Part shown: one piece after another, positions 16,749-25,758 of the stretch | Layout: each line of letters opens with the position of its first letter | Numbering within the stretch: the stretch's first letter is position 1 | Source: an uncultured Phycisphaerales bacterium | GTDB lineage: Bacteria > Planctomycetota > Phycisphaerae > Tepidisphaerales > Tepidisphaeraceae | Length of the DNA stretch: 64,000 nt | Assembly (NCBI GenBank): GCA_903871935.1 | Contig: CAIQIQ010000095.1 | Span: 62,001 to 126,000 of the forward strand | Direction: 5' to 3' | The notes under the pieces: generated by a model | Database searches by the model: none | The model's input: only the letters and a program-made list of their open reading frames with translations | Told to the model about the DNA's origin: nothing | Position numbers and translations under genes: made by a program

Positions 16749-19322
16749 TCAATTCGTCATCGGATAATGCTTCCGACAGATCTTCAGCACCTCAAACCAC
16801 AGGATACTTCCAGCCCCGGCGGCCAGGCAGATCAACAGGTCAAGCAGGTGCAGCGGAGCAAAATGGAACAGCCTCTGCATCCACGGCACGCATAGCACTA
16901 CCGCCAGCAGAATGGTGGCCCCGCCGACCACCCACCACAGCGCGGAATTGGGCTCTCTCATCATCGACCACATGGTGCGCCGCCAGGAACGGTTGGTCAG
17001 GATCAGGCCGATGTTGGCTGTGACCAGCGAAGCGAATGTCAATCCGCGTGCATTGTCATTCTCATGGCCCATGCGCCGCGCTACGACAAACACCGCCAGA
17101 ACAATCGCCAGCACACTGGCACCCTGCAGCAGGCTCATGCCAATCGAGCGCAGGCTGAACAGTCGCTCGGTCGGATTGCGCGGCGGCCGACGCATCACGT
17201 CGCCCTCAGCATGCTCGGCCTCGAAGATCAGCGTGCACGAAGGATCGATGATCAGTTCCAGGAACAGGATATGCACCGGCAGCAGGATCAGCGGCCAGTC
17301 GGCGAAAAAGACCGGGATCATTGACAGCCCGGCGATCGGTATGTGAATCGCAAAGATGTAGGCGATGGCCTTCTTGATGTTGTCAAAGATGCGCCGCCCA
17401 AGGCGGATAGAATCGACGATGGAAGCGAAGTCATCGTCGAGAAGCACCAGCGATGCCGCTTCGCGGGCCACATCGGTTCCTCGTCCACCCATGGCGATGC
17501 CGATGTGCGCTGCCTTCAGCGCTGGGGCGTCGTTCACGCCGTCGCCGGTCATGGCGACGACCTCGCCATTGGCCTTCAGTGCCTGAACGATGCGCAACTT
17601 CTGCTCGGGCACAGCGCGGGCAAAAATGCTGACGCCGCCGATGCGTTTGGCGAGCGTGGCATCGTCCATCTGGTCAAGCTCTGGACCGGTGACCACTTGG
17701 TCAGCACCGGCAAGCCCGATCTGCCGGGCGATGTTCTGAGCCGTTGCCGGATAGTCGCCGGTGATCATCACCACACGCACGCCCGCCGTGCGGCACTCCG
17801 CGATCGCCGCCGAAACCGTGGGACGGATCGGGTCGGCCAGGCCGATCAGGCCTACGAATGCAAAATCGAAGTCATGCTGAACCGAAGGCAGGTCCGCTGC
17901 GTGGGTGGTGCCCCGGGCTACGCCTAATACCCGAAGCCCCTGCTCGGCCAGGCGAGCGACCTCGACCGCGATCTTCTCGCGCCGGGCAGGCTCCAGGTGG
18001 CAGAGCTCGGCGATCGCCTCGGGCGCGCCCTTGGCGGCCACAACCAGAATATCGCTATCGGAGGTCTGCCAGACCTGTGAGATGGCCAGAAGCTTCGATG
18101 ACAGCGGATACTCCTGCAAGACCTTCCAGTTGGCGTGCAGGTGTTCTGTGCGTGCCAGGAACTGCACGCCCAAGCGGGTCAGCGCCTTTTCCATGGGGTC
18201 AAATGGATCAACCTTGCTGGCGAGAATCCCATACTCAAGCAGCGTGTGGAACCCCTCGGGCAACTGCCGATGCGTGGAGTCTTCAGCATTAAACGTCTCA
18301 CCCGACGCCAATACCAGCCGGGCAATGGACATGCGGTTCTGTGTCAGGGTGCCGGTCTTGTCGGTGCAGAGCACCGTTGCCGCGCCAAGCGTCTCAATAG
18401 CAGGGATGCGGCGCGTGAGCACGCCCTTCTGCGAGATTCGCCAGGCGCCCAGGGCCAGGAAGATCGTCAGCACAACCGGAAACTCTTCCGGCAGCGTGGC
18501 CATGGCCATGGCGATGCCGGCGAGCAAGCCGCGCTTCCACACCTCCAGGGTGTTGCCACGCGTCAGACTGTACGCTACCACCACTACCGCACATAGGGAA
18601 AGTCCCAGTATCGCCAGGTTGCGGACCAGCCGGCCGGTCTCGCGCTGCAATAGAGTCTGTTCAGTATCGAGTGACTGCAGCGCCTTGCCAATCTTGCCCA
18701 TCTCGGTGCGCATGCCGGTCGCGAGCACTTCTGCCACGCCCTGGCCGGCCGTGATCAGCGTGCCGGAGAACACTGAGGGCAGATCGTCGCCGCCGGGACG
18801 GTCCAGCGCCGTGGCCTCGGACGAAGTCGCCTTGCGGACCGGAACCGACTCTCCCGTCAGCAACGACTCATCCGCCGACAGACTGCTGGTATAGCGCAGG
18901 ATGGCATCGGCCGGCACGCGATCGCCCTCAGCGATAATGAGCATGTCGCCGCGCACAACTTCGCGGCCGGCGATGCGATGTTGCTGGCCATCGCGGATGA
19001 CCAGCGCCCGCGGACTGGAGAGATCGCGCAGCGCCTCAAGCGCTCGCTCGGTGCGGCGTTCCTGAACGACGGTGATGCCCATCACGACAAACACAAATCC
19101 CAGGAGCATCGCGGCTTCCCTGGGTTCGCCGGTCATCAGGTAGACGGTGCCGCACGCCACCAGCAGAAGAAACATCGGCTCGCGCACGACGTCGAAGACA
19201 ATCGCCCATACGCTGCGGCGTCGGCTGCCGGGCAGTTCGTTGTAGCCCTCTTCGCTCAGGCGGATTTGCGCCTCAGCGGCTGTAAGGCCTTGGATGGAAC
19301 CAATGTCGGCTTCAGAAGGCAT
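16749..19322 (-). CDS. P-type cation-transporting ATPase (P2 group)
   Basis: The 857-residue P-ATPase carries an N-terminal cation ATPase domain (residues 1-60), the actuator motif TGES near residue 156, and the M4 ion motif LPEEFP near residue 277. The phosphorylation motif DKTGTLT has Asp321, and the hinge is TGDGVNDAPAL. PEEFP differs from the PEGLP of SERCA-type pumps and is found in bacterial P2 calcium or manganese-type ATPases, so the ion is uncertain. AAGGGG precedes the ATG at 19322; an upstream TTG at 19358 has no such signal. The gene probably precedes the PfkB kinase in one transcript. Confidence 0.88.
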   Translation of the reverse strand: MPSEADIGSIQGLTAAEAQIRLSEEGYNELPGSRRRSVWAIVFDVVREPMFLLLVACGTVYLMTGEPREAAMLLGFVFVVMGITVVQERRTERALEALRDLSSPRALVIRDGQQHRIAGREVVRGDMLIIAEGDRVPADAILRYTSSLSADESLLTGESVPVRKATSSEATALDRPGGDDLPSVFSGTLITAGQGVAEVLATGMRTEMGKIGKALQSLDTEQTLLQRETGRLVRNLAILGLSLCAVVVVAYSLTRGNTLEVWKRGLLAGIAMAMATLPEEFPVVLTIFLALGAWRISQKGVLTRRIPAIETLGAATVLCTDKTGTLTQNRMSIARLVLASGETFNAEDSTHRQLPEGFHTLLEYGILASKVDPFDPMEKALTRLGVQFLARTEHLHANWKVLQEYPLSSKLLAISQVWQTSDSDILVVAAKGAPEAIAELCHLEPARREKIAVEVARLAEQGLRVLGVARGTTHAADLPSVQHDFDFAFVGLIGLADPIRPTVSAAIAECRTAGVRVVMITGDYPATAQNIARQIGLAGADQVVTGPELDQMDDATLAKRIGGVSIFARAVPEQKLRIVQALKANGEVVAMTGDGVNDAPALKAAHIGIAMGGRGTDVAREAASLVLLDDDFASIVDSIRLGRRIFDNIKKAIAYIFAIHIPIAGLSMIPVFFADWPLILLPVHILFLELIIDPSCTLIFEAEHAEGDVMRRPPRNPTERLFSLRSIGMSLLQGASVLAIVLAVFVVARRMGHENDNARGLTFASLVTANIGLILTNRSWRRTMWSMMREPNSALWWVVGGATILLAVVLCVPWMQRLFHFAPLHLLDLLICLAAGAGSILWFEVLKICRKHYPMTN

Positions 19323-19394
19323 GCGACCCCTTATCGCAATCGGAATGCACGGCGTCAACTCTGTTGGTCATGATGGATCGGAGAGATAACCGTA

Positions 19395-19895
19395 TCACAG
19401 CCGGCTGGCACGACGTGCACGCTCCTTCTCGAAATCGGCGATCACGCTGCCGATGAGTGATTTGGTGTGTCGAAAAGCGGTCTTAGTCGCGAGACATTGG
19501 ATAGTCGCGTGGAAATCGATCAGATTCTCATAGCCCGCCTCCAACAAGATGCCCAACGTGCCGATCGTACGGATCCCGCATTCGTGGGCGACACGGCTTC
19601 CCGCCCGCTCATCCACCAGGAGCAGATGGCATCCGCGTTCGCAAGCCAGCGACAGGGCGGAAGCCTCGCCATCGTCCAGTTGGTCCCGAAACCCCATACG
19701 ATGAGGAGACTCAACCGCTAACCACACAGGCACTCGTTGCGCCCACATCCTGACACTGTCAGGGAAGTGCTCAGCGCGAAGCTCCTGCATCACCTGAGGC
19801 GTGGTTAACACGCTGCTGTAGAGCTTGGGCAGAACGTCAACCGCTCCAACCTCAACCAGGTACCGCAGTGGACTCGTATCCGAGACAACGAGCAT
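19395..19895 (-). CDS. DUF3368 PIN-like toxin
   Basis: The 166-residue PIN-fold protein of the DUF3368 family has the N-terminal acidic motif VVSDTSPLRYL. The second acidic site is in DDGEASALSLA near residue 80, and LLLVDERAGSRVA and GTLGILLEAG follow at the usual spacing. PIN toxins of this kind are thought to be RNases. It starts two bases after the stop of the UPF0175 gene, the standard arrangement of this toxin-antitoxin type. The ATG at 19895 gives the conserved N-terminus. Confidence 0.85.
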   Translation of the reverse strand: MLVVSDTSPLRYLVEVGAVDVLPKLYSSVLTTPQVMQELRAEHFPDSVRMWAQRVPVWLAVESPHRMGFRDQLDDGEASALSLACERGCHLLLVDERAGSRVAHECGIRTIGTLGILLEAGYENLIDFHATIQCLATKTAFRHTKSLIGSVIADFEKERARRASRL

Positions 19896-19897
19896 GT

Positions 19898-20164
19898 TCA
19901 GCCCGCATCCTTGCCGCATCGGAACTCGCGCGATGCCCGAACTTGTTCAGCAATCTCTTCTGACGTGAACTCATCGAGAACACCGTTACGGGCCAGGACC
20001 TCGTCGACCTGCCCACGTCCTATACCGAGATACTCTGCAAACTTCCCATGCGACAGCCGGCCTTCTCGGTACAGCCGGACGGCAATGGTCTCGCGAACGG
20101 CGTGGTCAAGGTCATCCACCATCGCCTTACCGAGGTTGTCAGGAATTGGGACCGTCAGTGTCAT
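19898..20164 (-). CDS. UPF0175 family antitoxin
   Basis: This 88-residue small protein has the UPF0175 core AVRLYREGRLSHGKFAEYLG followed by GRGQVDEVLARNGV, a helix-turn-helix-like stretch. Members act as antitoxins for DUF3368 toxins and probably bind their own promoter. The operon start codon lies nine bases after a perfect TATAAT, with no Shine-Dalgarno, pointing to leaderless expression. It is the first gene of the pair. Confidence 0.85.
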   Translation of the reverse strand: MTLTVPIPDNLGKAMVDDLDHAVRETIAVRLYREGRLSHGKFAEYLGIGRGQVDEVLARNGVLDEFTSEEIAEQVRASREFRCGKDAG

Positions 20165-20170
20165 ATCCGA

Positions 20171-20179
20171 ATAATTATA
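20171..20179 (-). promoter_or_regulatory. -10 TATAAT and overlapping palindrome of UPF0175 operon
   Basis: A perfect TATAAT on the minus strand (20174-20179) ends nine bases before the ATG at 20164. It overlaps an 8-base palindrome ATAATTAT (20171-20178), a candidate site for antitoxin autoregulation. No good -35 hexamer is visible. Confidence 0.5.
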
Positions 20180-20213
20180 GCACGAGAGCTCAGCGAGAGA
20201 ATGCCCTGCAAGC

Positions 20214-21248
20214 CTACTTCGCCGCGAAAACGCGGATGGTCGTGGTTCCTGGTTCGAGTATCAGGATCCGGCCGGCGGGATCCGCGGCGAGATCGAGACC
20301 GGCGCGGTTGTCGCCGAAGCTGTCGGGAGTAGCGACCACGTTCTGGAAATGGCCGTCATCTTTGAAGACTTTCACGCGCGGGACGCCTTTCTCGGCGGTC
20401 ACGATTCTGCCATCAGAGAGCAGGGCAAAATCGCTGGGATTGCAGCAACCCAGGAACTGATCGATGGCGTTGCCCGACTGCCCGAAGCTGCGCAGCAGTT
20501 CGCCGGTTGGCGTGTAGAGTTCAAGCTGGTGCCGGCCGGGATTGGCGACCCAGATGTTGCCGTCGGCGGCAACCGCGACATCCATATGCGATGAAGGTGT
20601 GATGATGCCGGGGATGCCGGCTTTCTGGTCGGCTTTGCCGATCTCGCCGGCACTGGAGCCGTCCAGAGCATAAACCAGGGCACGGCCGAAGCGCTGGCCC
20701 GAGTCGGCGACATAGACTCGGTCCTTGGAGAGGGCAATGGAACTGATATGCGAGGTCGGCCCGAGGCTCGACCATGTGGCAGTGCGCGTGCCATCGGCGG
20801 AGAACACTTCGACATGATCGCGCAGGCCAACGTATACGCGCCCTGAGGCATCGGCGGCCACCGCGGTCGCCTCTCCAGTAATGGCGAAAGAGCGCAACTC
20901 CTTGCCGGTCAGATCAAGCACTTTCACCAGTTCCTTGCCCGCGACGTAGAGCTTTCCATCGGTGCCCAGTGAAATGCAAGTCGGCTTTTGCATCCCGGTC
21001 TGTATCTGTGCAACCTGGGCATAGCCGATGAGGGTCGGATCAATCTGGCGCATGGCGGCATCGTCATACTTGTAGCCGCGTTCCAACTCATCGTTGCTGG
21101 CATCGTCGCGCTGCTTGAATTCCCACAGACCCACCGCAGCGGCAACCGGCAATGCCACCACCGCAAGGCCGATGCCGATCCTGCGAGCCGGCGAGATCTT
21201 CGGAAGATTCACGGGCGCTTGCTGCGGTGTTTTTGGCTCATCGCTCAT
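20214..21248 (-). CDS. membrane-anchored NHL-type beta-propeller protein
   Basis: The 344-residue protein has a short cytoplasmic N-terminus (MSDEPKTPQQAPVNLP), one transmembrane helix (about residues 22-39, IGIGLAVVALPVAAAVGL), and an extracytoplasmic propeller with NHL/SMP-30-like blades (GKLYVAGKELVKVLDLTG, GRVYVGLRDHVEVFSADG, GNIWVANPGRHQLELYTPTG). A CC pair lies near LGCCNPSDFALL. The ATG at 21248 overlaps the TGA of the upstream propeller gene as ATGA, so the two are translationally coupled. A role in surface or redox-linked processes is possible but not shown. Confidence 0.72.
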   Translation of the reverse strand: MSDEPKTPQQAPVNLPKISPARRIGIGLAVVALPVAAAVGLWEFKQRDDASNDELERGYKYDDAAMRQIDPTLIGYAQVAQIQTGMQKPTCISLGTDGKLYVAGKELVKVLDLTGKELRSFAITGEATAVAADASGRVYVGLRDHVEVFSADGTRTATWSSLGPTSHISSIALSKDRVYVADSGQRFGRALVYALDGSSAGEIGKADQKAGIPGIITPSSHMDVAVAADGNIWVANPGRHQLELYTPTGELLRSFGQSGNAIDQFLGCCNPSDFALLSDGRIVTAEKGVPRVKVFKDDGHFQNVVATPDSFGDNRAGLDLAADPAGRILILEPGTTTIRVFAAK

Positions 21249-22627
21249 TGGGCCGCCTTTGTCAGGTCTAAGCATACCATCCTCGTCAGATCTCGCACCA
21301 GCAGTTTCCCCGATGCCAGAGCCATCGGTCCCCAGCACTCGTGGCCTTTGGGGATCACTTCGGCCGAACCCATCAGGTGAAACTCCTGCGGGTCGGCCGG
21401 GATCACCGACAACGTTCCCGTGTCACTGGTCACGTAAATGACGCCGCCGGCAATCAGATAAGGACCAATGCCAAAGCGATTCTTGCCACTATTCCATTTC
21501 TGCTTGCCGGTCTCGGGGTCAAGGCAGACAAGCTGCCCCCCGGGGATCACTCCGTAAATGTTGCCCTTGTAGAATATCGGCGTCTGCTGCTCGGCACCAA
21601 ACACATCAGGCTTGTTGGTCCAGAGCGTTTCCGCCTTGAAACCATCGCCCGAGGGAGCCAGGCGGATCATCATGCTGCCGGCGTCATAGCCTCCGGTGAG
21701 CAGAATTCTCCCATCTCCCAGCGGTACCGGCGAAGGGACAGCCGCGATTTTCACCTTCCAGGCCGTGGTCTCCCAGAGCAGCTTGCCGGTCTTCGCATCG
21801 ATGCCAGCGACGCCGCCGGAGCCGCCATAGACGTACATCCGTACCCCACCAAACTCCATCGGTATGACCGAGGTGTGGGTCATATCCCAGCCGCGCGGAT
21901 TGGGCGTCTCCCATGCGACTTTGCCGGTCTCACAGTCCACCGCGATCATCAAAGCACTGCCACCAGGCGCGATAATCGCCCGGCCAATGTCGATCAGCGG
22001 ACACTGACCGGCATACCATGGCGGCATCTTCGTGCGATACTGACGCACGAGGTCAATCCCCCACTTGTAGTCGCCAGTGACTCGATCAACACACAGAACG
22101 TGGCATCGTGGGCCGAGGGTGACAACGTATTTGTCGCTGACGGCCGGCACGGTGCGCGACATGCCGTGATTCCTTTTGACGTCCACCTGATATGCCCTGT
22201 GCCAGATCTCTTTGCCGTCGCTTAGGGCAATGCAGCGCAGCACATCCGCCCGCTTGGTCGCATCGTAGTCAAGCAGGTACACCCGGCCATCGCGAACGGC
22301 CGGCCCCGCGTAGCCTTCGCCCAAGGGGATTTCCCAAAGCTTGGCCGGCCCGGGCGCGGTCCAACCGCCCTGTTCAGAGCTGATGCCATCGTAGCTGCTT
22401 CCGCGAAAGCCAGGCCAGAGCCCATCATCGTTGCCGGCTTTGCCATCGCCGCGGACGAATTCGCCCGCCAGATCCACGGCGCTGGCGCCCTGCTCCTGGG
22501 TGCGGTTATCTGTGCCTGGCACCCGCAGCATCGCAACGTCCGCACTTCGCCCAGCAGCGAACCAGACGCCAATTGCCAACGCAAAGGCGACGAATACCGC
22601 AACCGGAATGAGACGGACAAACCACAT
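21245..22627 (-). CDS. membrane-anchored PQQ-like beta-propeller protein
   Basis: The 460-residue protein has an N-terminal transmembrane anchor (MWFVRLIPVAVFVAFALAI) and PQQ-type propeller blades with the characteristic W-containing ends (GKEIWHRAY, GDYKWGIDL, GKVAWETPN, GKLLWETTA, GKQKWNSGK). WPGFRGSSYDG near residue 70 is typical of planctomycete PQQ-binding-like proteins. There is no dehydrogenase active site, so it is probably a scaffold or binding protein. It is the first gene of a coupled two-propeller operon preceded by an 837-base gap. Confidence 0.78.
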   Translation of the reverse strand: MWFVRLIPVAVFVAFALAIGVWFAAGRSADVAMLRVPGTDNRTQEQGASAVDLAGEFVRGDGKAGNDDGLWPGFRGSSYDGISSEQGGWTAPGPAKLWEIPLGEGYAGPAVRDGRVYLLDYDATKRADVLRCIALSDGKEIWHRAYQVDVKRNHGMSRTVPAVSDKYVVTLGPRCHVLCVDRVTGDYKWGIDLVRQYRTKMPPWYAGQCPLIDIGRAIIAPGGSALMIAVDCETGKVAWETPNPRGWDMTHTSVIPMEFGGVRMYVYGGSGGVAGIDAKTGKLLWETTAWKVKIAAVPSPVPLGDGRILLTGGYDAGSMMIRLAPSGDGFKAETLWTNKPDVFGAEQQTPIFYKGNIYGVIPGGQLVCLDPETGKQKWNSGKNRFGIGPYLIAGGVIYVTSDTGTLSVIPADPQEFHLMGSAEVIPKGHECWGPMALASGKLLVRDLTRMVCLDLTKAAQ

Positions 22628-23464
22628 GTTGTTCTGGCGAGTTTAGCATATCCGGCCGGTCGCAACGAAGCCACGGAGCGAAGGAGGATTGCAGGGGTGG
22701 GTGGTTGTGGATAAGTGAGCAGGTGCGCAGGTTCTCGGAGGGGCACCACCTATGCGCCAAGTGATTTGGCGGCAATGAGTTAGGCGATAAATGGGAGAGG
22801 AGGTGCGCAAGTTCGGAACGATTGTGGATAAGTCGGACAGGTACGTGGTACGTGATGACGTCATACGTAGAAGCGCAGAAGGAAGATGCTCAGGCCTGCG
22901 CGCGACAGGGCGCTGATCTGGGCAAATCGTTTGCGGCGGGGTGTGGTGTAAGTGGCGGTGGCAGCGGGAGTTGGGGAAGCGTGGGAAAGTGTCGCGCGCA
23001 AGATGCACGCATGTCGCGCGGGGTCAAGTATTGGCGGGACAAGGCTTTGTGTGCAAGTTAGTGCATCAAATGTGTGAAGTGTCGCGCGCTGCATTTCCCT
23101 GCGTGAGGCGAACCACAGAGCGTATTCGGTTGTCAAATAGCGTGGCCGGCGTAAAGGCCAAGAGGGCGAAAGAAAAAGCGAGGCCCTCTACCATATAGGG
23201 TGGTTTGGGAGGCTGCCAAAAATGGAAGTTGAGGAATGACAGGGAGTTATGGGCGGCCAACAAACTTTCACGATTTTTTGGGGAAGGGCGAAGCTTGCCG
23301 CGTTAGCGACGTCCTTCCACACGCATTCCGGCATGAACTGCCAGGCCACGATGTAGCCACTATAGCGTATCTGGGGTGGAGCGGGACGCACTTCCCTTGA
23401 AGCTCCGGCCGGGACGGCCGGGCTACTGAACCGTGCGTTGCAGCTTCGGAGCGACCAGGGCGAA
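22628..23464. other. 837-base gap with short repeats; no convincing gene
   Basis: No convincing gene is visible. Open frames here are short and their translations look random. The + strand is strongly G-rich over purine stretches. The gap contains two perfect DnaA-box-like 9-mers, four copies of TGTCGCGCG (22898-22906 inverted; 22990-22998, 23012-23020 and 23080-23088 direct), a 10-base palindrome ATGACGTCAT (22855-22864), and a 7-base stem AGAGGGC/GCCCTCT (23161-23189). It forms the upstream region of the propeller operon and the downstream region of the ceramidase-like gene. Confidence 0.6.
22706..22831 (+). repeat. duplicated unit with two DnaA-box-like 9-mers
   Basis: TGTGGATAA occurs at 22706-22714 and 22823-22831, in both cases as TTGTGGATAAG. 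A second shared block, AGGTGCGCA then GTTC, occurs at 22721 and 22801. The 9-mer is the reverse complement of the E. coli consensus DnaA box. The shared flanks suggest local duplication, not independent sites. Confidence 0.5.
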
Positions 23465-24691
23465 TCAGGGCTGGCTCTTCAGAGACTTCAGATCCGCCAG
23501 CGCGCGGGCGTAGAGTTGGTCGCCGGCGGCAACGGGGTAGATGGTCGGGCCAGCGCCGGTACGCTCCCATTGATACTTGCCGTACTCCTTCTCCAAGGCA
23601 AAGTAGTACTTGAAGTCGTCGGTGTTGGCCACCAGCACCGTGCGATTGAAGGGAGATTCGCGCTGTAGTGCCGTGGAGATCATGCCGAAGGGTTCGCCGG
23701 GCCAGAAGCTGAATGCCACGCCGTTGATCGCCAGGGCCGATAGCTCGGTGCGCGTCCGAAGAGCTGTTCCCTTGGCATCGGCATTGGGAAGGACGGCTGG
23801 CGAGCGGACGGTTCGGATCTGCACATCGCTGGAGTAACGCATCTGCGCCACGGCGGCGAGAACTTCATCGGCGATCTGGTATCCCATTTGCCGGGCGGCA
23901 TCATAGCCCCGGTCAAAATCGCGCGGGTGCTGGTCGCCAATTGCGCCGGGCGCGAACATGCATAGTCCGCCCAGCTTGGACTCAACCACTTCGGCAACGA
24001 AACCGGGATAGTCGGCCGAGATCAGGTCCGACTGCAGGCAGACGCAGATGGCGTGGGCATGGTTGGTGTAGTAGGTGGCCAGGGGCTGGGCGCTGCCGCG
24101 ATGGCGCACGTGCATGATGAAGATGTCATCCAGCGGCGGCAGGTTGGGCTCGAGCTCGTCGCGGTGGTGGGGAGTGTACATCATCTTCCCATCCGCGGTT
24201 CGGTGCCAACGGATGATGTTGTGGCGGCAACGTCCCTCGCCGAAACCGATTTCGGCATCCTGGAGCTTGAGGTTCGCTTCATATACCGCGCCTGCGATCA
24301 GCCGACAGGCGGCGGCCGCATGGTCCGTCTCCTCGTCGGTGATGCCGCCCCACCAGCCCGCGGGCTGGTCGCCGGCGTGCAGCGCGAAGTAGCCGGGGCT
24401 GGAGTGAGAGTGCGAGCTTGTCACGCGGACATTGGCCGGCGGGACGTCCGTGTACTTCGCGACGAGCCGCCGGACTTCGTCGACATGTTCGATGGCGATG
24501 TAGTTGATGTCCGCCGTCACCAGGGCAACCTTCTGGTCGCCTGACTTGAGCACCATGGCCTTGGCCCGCAGGCGGTCGTGAACGCCGCGAGGCCGGGGCC
24601 GATTGGTGCCCATGCCGGTCATCGCCGTATAGGCAGGAGGACTGATGTCCGCGCAGGCGGTTCCAGCTTGCAGCGATGAGTCGGTTGACAT
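23465..24691 (-). CDS. neutral/alkaline ceramidase-like hydrolase domain protein
   Basis: The 408-residue protein matches the N-terminal catalytic domain type of neutral/alkaline non-lysosomal ceramidases. It has AGTACADISPP near the start, then GVHDRLRAKAMVLKSGDQKVA, a VTSSHSHSSPGY block that would supply zinc ligands, and an NHAHAI histidine cluster near residue 215. Many planctomycete homologues act on unknown amides or esters. No signal peptide is seen with the ATG at 24691, which has a GGAAAGGTGG ribosome binding site. The C-terminal immunoglobulin-like domain of true ceramidases is missing. Confidence 0.72.
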   Translation of the reverse strand: MSTDSSLQAGTACADISPPAYTAMTGMGTNRPRPRGVHDRLRAKAMVLKSGDQKVALVTADINYIAIEHVDEVRRLVAKYTDVPPANVRVTSSHSHSSPGYFALHAGDQPAGWWGGITDEETDHAAAACRLIAGAVYEANLKLQDAEIGFGEGRCRHNIIRWHRTADGKMMYTPHHRDELEPNLPPLDDIFIMHVRHRGSAQPLATYYTNHAHAICVCLQSDLISADYPGFVAEVVESKLGGLCMFAPGAIGDQHPRDFDRGYDAARQMGYQIADEVLAAVAQMRYSSDVQIRTVRSPAVLPNADAKGTALRTRTELSALAINGVAFSFWPGEPFGMISTALQRESPFNRTVLVANTDDFKYYFALEKEYGKYQWERTGAGPTIYPVAAGDQLYARALADLKSLKSQP

Positions 24692-24885
24692 GTGTGCCAC
24701 CTTTCCATGAGGAGGAACGAGAACTACGGTGTTCGATCCTGCTATGGAGCGACAGTATATGGTCCAGGCGGACGCAGGCAATTCGAGCTGTGTGCAAGAA
24801 GTTGATCACGAGCCAGTGTTCTGATTGTCCCTTCTCCGATTGCGGATCGGGGACTGCGTGCGACAATACTGTTGTGAGCGAAGCG

Positions 24886-25758
24886 ATGGCTAGCGATGCT
24901 GAACTGCATTGTCCGGAGTGCGGGTACGATCTGCGCGCGACGGAGGCCGGGCGCTGCCCGGAATGCGGCAGTGTGTTTGACCGCGAGCTCATGAGCCAGT
25001 CGCGGATCGCCTGGGAGCATCGCAAATCAATCGGGCGGGTGCGGGCCTGGTGGCGCACCGTCTGGCAGGCGACGTTCAGAGTGAAGCAGCTTGCCGACTC
25101 AATCAGCGCTCCCGTGGATGGCTATGCCGCGCGGCGATTCTGGTTGATCAATGCGCTGTTGGCTTATATGCCGTTTGCCGTGGTGCTGGCATTCTTCGGT
25201 GAGCGGTGGCGGGAGAATGCTGCTTCGGGCACAAGCAGTTTAGCGGTGTGGGGAGGAGGTTGGCGGATGGATCTGTTCATGCCTGCTCTTAGCGCATACG
25301 CAATCGCCGGGCTTCTTTTTGTCTTCTCAATGGGTTTTATTCTGACGATCACGGCTGGGCAGACCTATTTGCTGCAAGTGGCGCCGTTACCGCGCGAGTC
25401 GCAGAACCGGGCTGCGGCGTTGGGCCTCTATGCATCCGGGGCATATATCGGCGCAGCGATCTTCGCTTGTGTGGGCTCGGTGGTGGTTCTGACGATCCTG
25501 CTGCCGATGATGGTATCGAGCAACGCCGACGCGGCCTTTGGCGCGGCCGCTGGTGCGCTAGGGGTGCTGTTTTGTAGCACGATTTGGGTCAGCAGTTTGC
25601 GCCTGTATCGGCGCGTGACACGGGCCGGGGCATTGCGATCACTTCTGATCGCCATGGCCATTCCCGGTTTGTGGTTGCTGGCCGGCCTGCTTTGGCTGGT
25701 TGTCATTCCCTGGTGCGTCGGGCTTCTGACCGTTATCGGGCTGAGTATCTTCGGGTAA
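24886..25758 (+). CDS. zinc-ribbon membrane protein of planctomycete type
   Basis: The 290-residue protein opens with a double CxxC zinc ribbon (CPECGYDLRAT, then CPECGSVFD, residues 8-33). A basic linker and about five hydrophobic segments (roughly residues 90-110, 135-160, 185-215, 225-245 and 260-288) follow. The CGYDLR ribbon is common in planctomycete membrane proteins of unknown role. The upstream start is uncertain; I took the ATG at 24886 because coding character and family similarity begin there. Its last 120 bases overlap the convergent gene on the other strand. Confidence 0.65.
   Translation: MASDAELHCPECGYDLRATEAGRCPECGSVFDRELMSQSRIAWEHRKSIGRVRAWWRTVWQATFRVKQLADSISAPVDGYAARRFWLINALLAYMPFAVVLAFFGERWRENAASGTSSLAVWGGGWRMDLFMPALSAYAIAGLLFVFSMGFILTITAGQTYLLQVAPLPRESQNRAAALGLYASGAYIGAAIFACVGSVVVLTILLPMMVSSNADAAFGAAAGALGVLFCSTIWVSSLRLYRRVTRAGALRSLLIAMAIPGLWLLAGLLWLVVIPWCVGLLTVIGLSIFG

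Noticed and set aside
20250..20268. tRNA T-arm-like sequence with GGTTCGA
   Set aside because: It lies inside the NHL-type protein gene, the stem does not pair properly, and no acceptor or anticodon arms surround it.
22706..22831. Replication origin at the two DnaA-box-like sites
   Set aside because: Only two sites with shared flanks, no AT-rich unwinding element, and no dnaA, dnaN, gyr or rpmH genes nearby. Kept only as a lower-level finding.
22822..23061. Short plus-strand frame of 79 codons in the 837-base gap
   Set aside because: The translation is low in complexity and has no ribosome binding site. It crosses the repeat-rich region and looks random.
22898..23088. Possible CRISPR-like array from repeated TGTCGCGCG
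   Set aside because: The unit is only nine bases, spacing is irregular (22 to 92 bases) and one copy is inverted. No cas genes are present.
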